From Paenibacillus sp. VTT E-133291 (GTDB lineage: Bacteria > Bacillota > Bacilli > Paenibacillales > Paenibacillaceae): DNA of 58,787 bases. The translations under genes were made by a program, and so were the position numbers. Location: assembly GCF_002264395.1 (NCBI RefSeq), contig NZ_NFVA01000041.1:1-58787 (forward strand). Direction: 5' to 3'. Below, piece by piece: positions 1-7,511 of the stretch (positions are counted from its first letter, which is position 1; each line of letters opens with the position of its first letter). The notes under the pieces were generated by a model that worked only from the letters and a program-made list of their open reading frames with translations, ran no database searches and was not told the DNA's origin.

Positions 1-339
1 TCACATAAACGCTACCGTCCTTATAAGGACACCGAAGGCGTATTAGTTTGTTGGCTTCTATGGAGTTAAATGGGTAGACCTATCCTGAGTCCTCTGCACA
101 TGGGCAGAGCTTTAGCGCTATTCAATTAGCCGCGCAAAGTTCTAACTCGGATAAAATCTATCACACGTAACCCTCCGTTCATAAAAAGTTAAGTCGAGTT
201 TACCACATCCTTTATTTGGTGGCAAATCTGTATTTTATATCTGTTTAGCACTTCTCTATTTTAATATCATCCAAGAATTCTAAAAATTGATTGCATAGCA
301 TATAGATATAATTTGATATGAATAGGAGGTGTGAAGACA
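1..339. other. Intergenic/left-edge region, no gene recognised
   Basis: No convincing gene lies here. A plus-strand frame is open from the first base to a stop at 67-69 and could be the tail of a gene cut by the window edge, but its 22 codons match nothing I recognise. A 14-bp perfect palindrome, GTCCTTATAAGGAC, sits at 17-30. The last 100 bases are AT-rich and probably hold the promoter of the next gene; TATAAT occurs at 306-311 without a well-spaced -35 box. Nothing in the region resembles a tRNA or another known structured RNA. Confidence 0.4.
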
Positions 340-1134
340 TTGCCTGTCCTCTCTACAAGCACAATCATTAATTTACCTGTCGACGGTACCCGTCCAATAG
401 ATCAAGTTGTGATCGAAGTAGTTAACAATGGATCAGCTGGAGCGGCTTGTTATTTAACGGGTTTAGCCAATAGTGCAAGTCCTCAGACAGTCTTTATTGA
501 AGAATTATTTGAGCTGCAATATCGGGAAACGTTAAGTAAGACCTACCCTATTGTAGAGGATTTATTTCAATTTAATTTTGTGTATTCACAGGAGCAATTA
601 AAGATTCAGGTTTTTCTTGTGGATGTGAACGGTGTCTGGACGGCTGTTAATCTGGATGTGTTTCAAGTAAGCCGTATAACCTCGGAAATACGTGATAACG
701 TATCGGTTACATCGACTGACTTCGCAGCGATCAGCTTTATGAGGAGTCCTGCCTTTACTATTCCACAAGGTCTTGCGGCTGAAATTAGACCGGCTGCTTT
801 AGATATTCTATCCAAGAGACCTGTGCGTTATATGGTCGTTGCAGGTGGAACTCTGGATGGGACATTTGAAAATTTCCCTACACCAACTACGGATATTCCT
901 GTCACGGACACAGCACTGCTTGTCAATTACACCTGCACTACGGTCACGGGTGGAAAGGTGATTATGCAAGGTACAGGATCAGGGATCTCTGGTGCGTATG
1001 CGAATTTGGCCGTTAACTTGCTTAACGAGCGGCTCTCTTACGAGCTTCAGGATGAGCCGGTTACTTTGGTAGTTAACTCACTCTCAGGTGATGATGATCT
1101 CGCCGTCACTTTTAAGATGTCCGAGCAATGGTGA
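340..1134 (+). CDS. Hypothetical protein, beta-rich, no signal peptide
   Basis: Unrecognised protein of 264 residues. The frame is open from a GTG at 331, but that codon directly abuts the AGGAGGT at 324-330. The in-frame TTG at 340 lies nine bases after this ribosome binding site and is the better start. The sequence is rich in Val, Thr, Leu and Asn, with alternating hydrophobic/polar stretches that suggest beta structure. There is no signal peptide, membrane segment or catalytic motif that I can see. It stands alone ahead of the TPP riboswitch, in the same direction. A structural or cell-surface role such as a spore-layer protein would fit the composition, but that is only a guess. Confidence is high that this is a gene and low on any function. 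Confidence 0.75.
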   Translation: MPVLSTSTIINLPVDGTRPIDQVVIEVVNNGSAGAACYLTGLANSASPQTVFIEELFELQYRETLSKTYPIVEDLFQFNFVYSQEQLKIQVFLVDVNGVWTAVNLDVFQVSRITSEIRDNVSVTSTDFAAISFMRSPAFTIPQGLAAEIRPAALDILSKRPVRYMVVAGGTLDGTFENFPTPTTDIPVTDTALLVNYTCTTVTGGKVIMQGTGSGISGAYANLAVNLLNERLSYELQDEPVTLVVNSLSGDDDLAVTFKMSEQW

Positions 1135-1231
1135 GCGTTCTACACTTAGATACCGCGATAGGGATACCCAAGGAACGAAAATCATATTGTAAAAAGTTTA
1201 CTTATGATATAAGTTATAGGAAGTTGAATCG

Positions 1232-1328
1232 CAATAAACGGGTGCTTGATGAAGTCAGGCTGAGATAGCGGCCTTATGCCGCTGACCGTCAATCTGATCT
1301 GGGTAATGCCAGCGTAGAGACGTTATTG
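1232..1328 (+). promoter_or_regulatory. TPP riboswitch (THI element) upstream of ykoEDC
   Basis: The conserved thiamin pyrophosphate aptamer blocks are present in order: GGGTGC at 1240-1245, GGCTGAGA at 1258-1265, and CTGATCTGGGTAATGCCAGC at 1294-1313. The closing P1 stem forms between CAATAAACG (1232-1240) and CGTTATTG (1321-1328), with one bulged A. TGGGTA at 1300-1305, inside the aptamer core, is perfectly complementary to TACCCA at 1364-1369 in the 5' arm of the downstream terminator. This offers an antiterminator when TPP is absent. The inference is that TPP binding frees the terminator and shuts off the transporter genes. Confidence 0.95.
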
Positions 1329-1358
1329 TCGAGCATCCTTTTTTTTGATGCCATGCGC

Positions 1359-1388
1359 AAGCCTACCCATGAATGGGTAGGCTTTTTA
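1359..1388 (+). terminator. Intrinsic terminator, expression platform of the TPP riboswitch
   Basis: AAGCCTACCCAT (1359-1370) and ATGGGTAGGCTT (1373-1384) form a near-perfect stem with a tiny loop, followed by a T run at 1383-1387. It lies between the TPP aptamer and ykoE, where premature termination would control the operon. Confidence 0.88.
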
Positions 1389-1447
1389 AAATTACTCACA
1401 TCATGCGAGCAACGAATCCAAGAACCTAGAAGGGAAGTTGTTGAAGC

Positions 1448-2083
1448 ATGGAACAAGCTAAGCAAGGACAAAGGCAAGGACAACAAGACAAAGGGACGAG
1501 GTCACGGGGATTGAAGCTGACTGATATTCTGGTAACCATCGTGATCGCGGTCGTATTCGGAATTATCTATAAAATCTGGGGACCGATGTACGACGTGGTC
1601 AAACCGCTGGGTACCCATGCGGAGCAAACGATATACGGCATGTGGTTCATTGCCGGGACGTTCGCGTTTCTCATCATCCGCAAGCCGGGAGTGGCGCTTC
1701 TGGCTGAGATTGCGGCGGCTTCCGTTAGTGCGCTATTGGGCAGTGAATGGGGGCTTTCGACCTTGTATTACGGCGCGTTGCAGGGATTGGGCGCGGAGTT
1801 AGTCTTCGCGATTTTCCTCTATCGCAACGCGAACGTCTGGGTCACGTCGCTGGCCGCGCTCGCGGCGGCGGCGGGTTCGTTGGTGCTGGATTTCGGCTAC
1901 GGTTACATTGAATCGTTGTCCGCTTGGAACTATACGCTGCTGATCGGACTGAGGGGACTCGGAAGTATCGTCATCGCCGGTATCTTCGCCTTCGGACTGT
2001 CCAAAGCGCTTGAGCTCACAGGCGTAACCAAAGTGTTGAGACCGGCGTCCAAGGCGGACTATGACGCATTGACACGACTATGA
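1448..2083 (+). CDS. ykoE: Thiamine/HMP ECF transporter, substrate-binding S component
   Basis: YkoE-family integral membrane protein of 211 residues that captures thiamine or its hydroxymethylpyrimidine precursor for the YkoEDC ECF transporter. After a short Gln/Lys-rich cytoplasmic head (residues 1-25) there are about five or six hydrophobic helices. A typical stretch is the WGPMYDVVKP region followed by a Gly/Ala-rich helix near residues 75-145. The start ATG has AGGGAAG ten bases upstream. Its stop overlaps the ykoD start (ATGA at 2080-2083), so translation is coupled. The TPP riboswitch upstream strongly supports the substrate assignment. The DNA is visibly richer in GC than the flanking genes. 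Confidence 0.92.
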   Translation: MEQAKQGQRQGQQDKGTRSRGLKLTDILVTIVIAVVFGIIYKIWGPMYDVVKPLGTHAEQTIYGMWFIAGTFAFLIIRKPGVALLAEIAAASVSALLGSEWGLSTLYYGALQGLGAELVFAIFLYRNANVWVTSLAALAAAAGSLVLDFGYGYIESLSAWNYTLLIGLRGLGSIVIAGIFAFGLSKALELTGVTKVLRPASKADYDALTRL

Positions 2084-3576
2084 CGCCTGGAGTCTCCATA
2101 GCTGCGAGAGTTAAGAACCTAAAGCTTAAGTTTGCCGGAGAGGACTCCTTGTTGTTCAAGGGCATTTCCCTTTCTTTCCACCAGGGGGAGAAGACGCTGC
2201 TGCTCGGCCCGAGCGGATGCGGGAAGTCGACGCTGCTGCAGGTGTTGAGCGGTTTGATTCCCGGTTCGATCGAAGTTCCGATGATCGCTGAAGAGACATT
2301 TGTTCCCGAGCGATGGGGATACGTATTCCAAGATCCGGATACGCAGTTCTGTATGCCATATGTGGACGAGGAGATGGCTTTCGTTCTCGAGAACATGCGC
2401 GTCCCCCGCGAAGAAATGGCAGGTCTGATCCGCCTTTATCTCGCTCAAGTCGGCTTGAAAATTCCTGATATCCATATCGCAATCCAATCGTTATCGCAAG
2501 GGATGAAACAGCGATTAGCCATAGCTTCCGTTCTGGCTATGGAGCCAGAAGTGATTTTCCTGGACGAACCGACAGCGCTGTTGGATAGCGAGGGTACGGA
2601 GCTGGTATGGTCTGCGATCAGAAGCCTGTCCGAAGGCATTACCTTGATCGTCATTGAACATAAGATCGAAGGCGTAATCGACTTTTTCGATCGGATCGTC
2701 GTGTTATCCCGTGAAGGAGTAGTTATCGCTGACGGATCGCCGACGGAAATCTTTTCAGCTAAAAGGAGAGAGCTACAAGAATACGGAATTTGGTATCCGG
2801 GCGTCTGGGAGGACTATATCGAGAATAAATCCCGGAGGTCAGACTGCATTACTCGTTATTCAAACGCAAACGATCGGGAAGATGTCTATCTGGAAATGGA
2901 CAGGTTTCGCGGGAAACGAGGGAACAGGGCGGTCATCGAAGTAGGGAGGGCAATCGTCACCCCTGGTCAATGGATCGGGATCATCGGCCATAACGGAGCG
3001 GGTAAGAGCTCCTTGCTGCTCTCGATCATGCGACTGATTAAGACCGAAGGGATATGCAAGATAGCAGGCCGGGAAGCGGAGCATGTTGCGCAAGCGGCCG
3101 AGCATATCGCATTCGTTTTTCAAAACCCCGAATTTCAATTTGTAACACATTCGGTACGGGAAGAGATCGAGTATTCGTTGTTGCTGGATGGCGTTCATTG
3201 CGAAATTCGGCGTGCGAAGGCGTATAAGCTAATGGAAGAACTTTATTTAGAGGACGTTGCCTCGCGGCATCCGTATCAGCTGTCGATGGGGCAGAAGAGA
3301 CGATTAAGCGTCGCGACGGCGATCGTAAAAGGGCAACACATATTGCTGCTAGACGAGCCGACCTTTGGGCTGGACGCACGGAATACGTTCTCTTTGCTCG
3401 AGAAGCTTGAGCGGCTGCTTTCGGCGGGAGCCTCGATTATTATGGTCACGCATGATGCGCGGATCGTAGAAAATTTCTGCACAGCGTCATGGAGAATCGA
3501 AGACGGGAGACTTACTGATGTTATTGACCTTTCCCCACCGGGAAACCTGGCTACACCGCGTCAATCCTACGCTTAA
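2080..3576 (+). CDS. ykoD: Thiamine/HMP ECF transporter, fused double ATPase
   Basis: Energy-coupling ATPase of the YkoEDC system, with both ABC domains on one 498-residue chain instead of separate EcfA1 and EcfA2 subunits. Domain 1 has Walker A GPSGCGKST near residue 43, the signature LSQGMKQR and Walker B VIFLDEPTALLD. Domain 2 has GHNGAGKSS near residue 305, the signature LSMGQKRR and Walker B ILLLDEPTFGLD. The two are joined by a linker around residues 235-280. It starts inside the ykoE stop and overlaps ykoC by 59 bases, so the three subunits are probably made in a fixed ratio. It hydrolyses ATP on the cytoplasmic face of the membrane. Confidence 0.94.
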   Translation: MTPGVSIAARVKNLKLKFAGEDSLLFKGISLSFHQGEKTLLLGPSGCGKSTLLQVLSGLIPGSIEVPMIAEETFVPERWGYVFQDPDTQFCMPYVDEEMAFVLENMRVPREEMAGLIRLYLAQVGLKIPDIHIAIQSLSQGMKQRLAIASVLAMEPEVIFLDEPTALLDSEGTELVWSAIRSLSEGITLIVIEHKIEGVIDFFDRIVVLSREGVVIADGSPTEIFSAKRRELQEYGIWYPGVWEDYIENKSRRSDCITRYSNANDREDVYLEMDRFRGKRGNRAVIEVGRAIVTPGQWIGIIGHNGAGKSSLLLSIMRLIKTEGICKIAGREAEHVAQAAEHIAFVFQNPEFQFVTHSVREEIEYSLLLDGVHCEIRRAKAYKLMEELYLEDVASRHPYQLSMGQKRRLSVATAIVKGQHILLLDEPTFGLDARNTFSLLEKLERLLSAGASIIMVTHDARIVENFCTASWRIEDGRLTDVIDLSPPGNLATPRQSYA

Positions 3577-4309
3577 GATCGTTCTGTTCTCTCTCTGGTT
3601 CGCGGCAATTATTCTCATCCACGACTTTAACGTCATGGTGAACGTAGCCATCGGCTCGATGCTGCTGCTTCCGTGGTCCGGGCACCCATTGCGCAGATTG
3701 CTGTTATACACCTCCCCTTTCTTGCTGATGTTCGTGTCTACATCTACGGGGATGATGTTCTTCGGCAAGGGAGAGACAGAGTGGGTCCGATGGGGATTAG
3801 TGAACATTACGGAAGAAAGCTTCTACAGAGGGCTGCATCTGGGGTTCAGGGCACTGAGCATGGCGTCGGTCGGGCTTCTGTTCGGTCTGACGACGAGGCC
3901 GGTAAACCTCTTCTACTCCTTAATGCAGCAGGGGAGATTACCGGCTAAGTATGCTTACAGCTTCTTGGCCGCGATGCGGCTGGTGCCTATTCTCGCAGAA
4001 GAATTCCAGACCTTGCACCACGCATTGAAAGTCAGGGGAATACGCAAACGAGGGAGGATATTTAACTTCTACCAGCTGTTGCAACGATACGCGATCCCTT
4101 TGCTTGCCCAAAGCATACGACGCGCCCATAGAATCGCGGTGGCTATGGAGGCGAAGCGGTTTTCCGGGCAGGCCAAGAGAACTTATTATTATGTTATTGG
4201 CTTTACGTACCGCGACGTCCTATTCACCGCATATGCGGTCGGCGTATTCTGGTTGGCATTCCTGGCCGGAATCGAATGGCCTTACGCGGACATTACCGAT
4301 GTTCGTTAA
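3518..4309 (+). CDS. ykoC: Thiamine/HMP ECF transporter, transmembrane T component
   Basis: EcfT-type membrane subunit of 263 residues that couples the ATPase YkoD to the S component YkoE. It has several hydrophobic helices in the first 120 residues. The cytoplasmic coupling region includes LKVRGIRKRG near residue 170 and MEAKRF near residue 210, which correspond to the two Ala-Arg-Gly-like coupling motifs of EcfT proteins. The start ATG lies within the end of ykoD, eight bases after GGGAG. It is the last gene of the riboswitch operon. No thiamine salvage enzyme (TenA, ThiM) follows; transcription ends at the terminator at 4384-4425. Confidence 0.92.
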   Translation: MLLTFPHRETWLHRVNPTLKIVLFSLWFAAIILIHDFNVMVNVAIGSMLLLPWSGHPLRRLLLYTSPFLLMFVSTSTGMMFFGKGETEWVRWGLVNITEESFYRGLHLGFRALSMASVGLLFGLTTRPVNLFYSLMQQGRLPAKYAYSFLAAMRLVPILAEEFQTLHHALKVRGIRKRGRIFNFYQLLQRYAIPLLAQSIRRAHRIAVAMEAKRFSGQAKRTYYYVIGFTYRDVLFTAYAVGVFWLAFLAGIEWPYADITDVR

Positions 4310-4383
4310 GCCGTAAAGGATGACATGCACAGATTCGTTGGTGGTTAGAGAATGATTCTGATCTTATGCCATCGTTCAGTAAC

Positions 4384-4425
4384 AAAAAAAGCAGAAACTC
4401 GGATATAAAGAGTTTCTGCCTTTTT
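4384..4425. terminator. Bidirectional terminator between ykoC and the SNF2 gene
   Basis: A perfect 10-bp stem, GCAGAAACTC (4391-4400) with GAGTTTCTGC (4410-4419), has a T run on its right side (4421-4425) and an A run on its left (4384-4390). It can therefore end transcription of ykoEDC on the plus strand and of the SNF2 ATPase gene on the minus strand. Confidence 0.88.
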
Positions 4426-4490
4426 ATTGGATTAAACAAATCTTTCGCTACACTATCCAGCATCTTCTTGAGTATCTGAAAGCGGCAGGA

Positions 4491-7400
4491 TTAGTCTGTT
4501 AAGCCTCGCCGCAATGTAAATAGGTCTGTCAAAGCCTCAGTAGACAGCTCGGTAATCCAGCCTTCGGAGCTGGAGATGACATTATCGCTTAGCTGCTGCT
4601 TACTCTCCAGCATCTCATCAATTTTTTCTTCGAGCGTCCCGAGGGCGATGAATTTATGCACCTGTACATCGCGCGTCTGGCCCATCCGATAGGCGCGGTC
4701 CGTCGCCTGGTTCTCAACGGCCGGATTCCACCAGCGATCGAAGTGGAATACGTGGTTGGCTGCGGTTAGATTCAGACCGACACCTCCAGCTTTAAGTGAA
4801 AGGATGAACACATTCGGCTGATCAGTCGGTGGTGCATCTGGACGACTGGATCCTTCGTCCACAGAAGGTATAGGCGTCTGGAATCGCTCAATCATTCGGT
4901 CACGCGCCTGTTTGGAGGTACTGCCGTTCAAATAAAGGACGGGCTCTCCCAGCTCCTGCTGTAGAACAGCCTGAAGCATTTTTCCCATCCCGACATATTG
5001 CGTAAAAATGAGACAGCGCTCATCCTCTGCACGAAGTTCCTTCACCATATCCAGCAGTCTTTCAAGTTTAGAGGAACGGTTAATGAGTGGACTGGTATCC
5101 AGTTTATTGTCCGAATCGGTTTCAGGGAGGGCCTCCTTGGTCAGAAGCATCGGGTGATCACATAGCTGCTTAAGTCCGGTCAAAGCCCCAAGAATGGCGC
5201 CCTTACGCTCAATACCTTCCAACTTCTGCATACGTTCGAGCAGTCCGTTTACGGTCTGGTCATAGAGCGCAGCTTGTTCAGCTGTGAGATGAACGTAGGT
5301 CTTCATCTCATTTTTATCTGGAAGATCGAGTTGGATGTTAGGATCCTTCTTCTTACGGCGTAGCATGAACGGCTTCACGAGATTTTGTAGGTCCGCTGTA
5401 CGTTTCTCGTCACGTTCCTTCTCAATGGCATTACTGAATCGATCGTTAAAGGCTTTGGCACTACCCAGATAACCTGGGGTTATAAAATCATAAATGGACC
5501 ACAGCTCAGATAATCTGTTCTCTATAGGTGTTCCTGTCAGCGCAATCCGGTGTAAAGCCGGGAAGCTACGTACAGCTACCGACTGCTTCGTTTGAGCATT
5601 CTTGATATTCTGTGCTTCGTCCAGGCAAATTGCCGCCCAAGTGAATTCCTTCAGCAACTCCTGATCAAGCGCTGCAGTCGCATAAGAGGTGAGTACCACG
5701 TCAGCTTGCGAAGCAGCGCCATAGAAGAAGCCTGCGTCCAAACGGCGGCTTCCGTAGTGCAGCATCACATTCAAAGAAGGCGCGAAGCGCTGCAATTCCT
5801 TCTGCCAGTTGCCCAACACGGAGGTAGGGCAGATGATCAGAGCAGGCCAACCCGGTGGGTCGGTCTGGCGGCGGGATGAGCTAGGATCGGTATTTTCTTT
5901 GATATGAAGTAAATATGCGATGAGTTGGACGGTTTTACCAAGCCCCATATCATCGGCTAGACAAGCCCCCAAACCAAATTGACGCAGGAAAGTCAGCCAA
6001 GCATATCCCTCATGCTGATAGGTGCGTAGCTCTGCCTGGAGTCCTGCGGGTACTGGGGGCTTCGGCCACTGTGAGCGCTGGCCGAGCTGACCAATGAGGC
6101 TGATTAAATGCTCGTTTAGTTCTACCTCGAGCCGCAGGCGCGCCGCATCCTCTTGAAGCTGCTCTTCTGTAGCCTCAGCATCTGCATCCTCACTCGCTTG
6201 TAGCAAATGAAGCTGAAGCACATCTTGGAAAGACAAGCCTTGCGACTTGTCCATACCTGCCATGGCTCTTTGAATTTGCGCCAGCAGTGCGGGATCGAGC
6301 GAGACCCATTTGCCCTTGAAGCGGACGAGCCGTTCTCCTCTTGCGACCAGCTCGGCAAATTCAGCTTCGGTGAGGTCGACGTCGCCGATGGAGATTCGCC
6401 AATCGAAATCGATGATCGAATCCAGACCGAAGAGCGACTCGCCGCCGCTGCGTTTGTCCTCGCCGGAGCTGATCTTGGCGCGCAGGCGCGGTTTTTTCCG
6501 GCTGGCGGCTTCCCACCACGCCGGCAGCAGCACTTGCCAGCCTGCTTCCAGCAGCCGCTGGCTCTCGGCGGTTAAGAACCGCCAAGCGATGGCATCGCTG
6601 AGCGGTTCAGCCAGCACGTCGCCGCCCGCCGCGAAGCGCTCGGGCGGCAGACTGCCGCGGAGGCGCTCCAGCCATCCCGCGGCGCGTTCATGCACGTGGG
6701 CCGACCATGCTGTCGGCCACAAGCCGTGCGGCTCGCCATCATCGGCGAGCCTGATGGGAACAAGCGCGGATTCATCGCGCTTGTCCTGAAGGATCAGCTG
6801 CAGCCGCCAAGGGGATTCATCCCCTTCCGGATCCAGCAGCTGAAGTGCAGGCCGGAAAGGCGCGGTATCCGCCTTCCAGCCAATGGCGATAAGCCATGCA
6901 GCGGTATCCATGCCCGCTGCAAGGGCCCCGCTTCTATCGAATAGAAGCGGGAATTCGCTCCGGAGGTCGCCTGCCTCGGCCTCCGTGCTGTAAAACCTCT
7001 GCGATACGGCGGCGGAGAACGCCGCGCGTAATCCGCGGCTAAACTCGCTGCCGTCATTTAGCGCCTCAAGGGCCCCTTTGGCAGTGTCATTCTCCACTGC
7101 CACCTGCGCAAAAGCCTCCTCATCCCAGGTCCATTGCAACCTCCCGGCGCGATAAGCGGAGATATCGGGAATATACTGTTTATTCTCCAGACATATAGCC
7201 AGAAGTGGGGCCAGTTCAGTGAGATGGGCGGCATCGCCCTCCCAGTTCCATTCGATATGCGCCAGCAGCTTCTGCTCTGCAAAGAAAGGGAGGACCTGCT
7301 CCGCAGGTAGAATCACTAGCTCCATACCTTCGCCAGTTGGTTGAACCGTTAACTCCGTACCATAAAAAGATGCCTCATGCCAGGCGAATAACCGCTGCTT

Positions 7401-7511
7401 AAGCTGCAAGCCGGGCACGAGATCTTCTCTTTCATTCATTCCATATATTAAAGCATCGCCATACTGGCTTAATGCAAGCCGGATGGTCAGCGTGCGCAAA
7501 TGCATGTTCAT
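4491..7511 (-). CDS. SNF2-family DEAD/DEAH-type ATPase (helicase-like)
   Basis: SNF2/Swi2-type double-stranded DNA translocase of 1006 residues. The N-terminal half (about residues 1-480) is a variable region typical of bacterial SNF2 proteins. The ATPase core has Walker A DDMGLGKT near residue 520, the motif II variant DEAQ near 628, and LTGTPIENRLSELW. The C-terminal helicase domain carries LKAGGVGLNL near 905 and ENQATDRAYRMGQ. The frame is open to 7598, but the ATG at 7511 overlaps the TGA of the upstream gene (ATGA) and has GGAAAGGA ahead of it, so I take it as the start. Such ATPases remodel protein-DNA or RNA polymerase complexes; the specific target here is unknown. The DNA between about 6300 and 7100 is unusually GC-rich. 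Confidence 0.93.
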   Translation of the reverse strand: MNMHLRTLTIRLALSQYGDALIYGMNEREDLVPGLQLKQRLFAWHEASFYGTELTVQPTGEGMELVILPAEQVLPFFAEQKLLAHIEWNWEGDAAHLTELAPLLAICLENKQYIPDISAYRAGRLQWTWDEEAFAQVAVENDTAKGALEALNDGSEFSRGLRAAFSAAVSQRFYSTEAEAGDLRSEFPLLFDRSGALAAGMDTAAWLIAIGWKADTAPFRPALQLLDPEGDESPWRLQLILQDKRDESALVPIRLADDGEPHGLWPTAWSAHVHERAAGWLERLRGSLPPERFAAGGDVLAEPLSDAIAWRFLTAESQRLLEAGWQVLLPAWWEAASRKKPRLRAKISSGEDKRSGGESLFGLDSIIDFDWRISIGDVDLTEAEFAELVARGERLVRFKGKWVSLDPALLAQIQRAMAGMDKSQGLSFQDVLQLHLLQASEDADAEATEEQLQEDAARLRLEVELNEHLISLIGQLGQRSQWPKPPVPAGLQAELRTYQHEGYAWLTFLRQFGLGACLADDMGLGKTVQLIAYLLHIKENTDPSSSRRQTDPPGWPALIICPTSVLGNWQKELQRFAPSLNVMLHYGSRRLDAGFFYGAASQADVVLTSYATAALDQELLKEFTWAAICLDEAQNIKNAQTKQSVAVRSFPALHRIALTGTPIENRLSELWSIYDFITPGYLGSAKAFNDRFSNAIEKERDEKRTADLQNLVKPFMLRRKKKDPNIQLDLPDKNEMKTYVHLTAEQAALYDQTVNGLLERMQKLEGIERKGAILGALTGLKQLCDHPMLLTKEALPETDSDNKLDTSPLINRSSKLERLLDMVKELRAEDERCLIFTQYVGMGKMLQAVLQQELGEPVLYLNGSTSKQARDRMIERFQTPIPSVDEGSSRPDAPPTDQPNVFILSLKAGGVGLNLTAANHVFHFDRWWNPAVENQATDRAYRMGQTRDVQVHKFIALGTLEEKIDEMLESKQQLSDNVISSSEGWITELSTEALTDLFTLRRGLTD

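Noticed and set aside
285..311. Sporulation sigma-K promoter (CATAGCATA) before the first gene
   Set aside because: The -10 pattern is short and common by chance, and no matching -35 element stands at the correct distance.
1..330. A structured RNA such as tmRNA, RNase P or 6S at the left edge, prompted by the GTCCTTATAAGGAC palindrome
   Set aside because: None of the conserved blocks of those RNAs is present on either strand.
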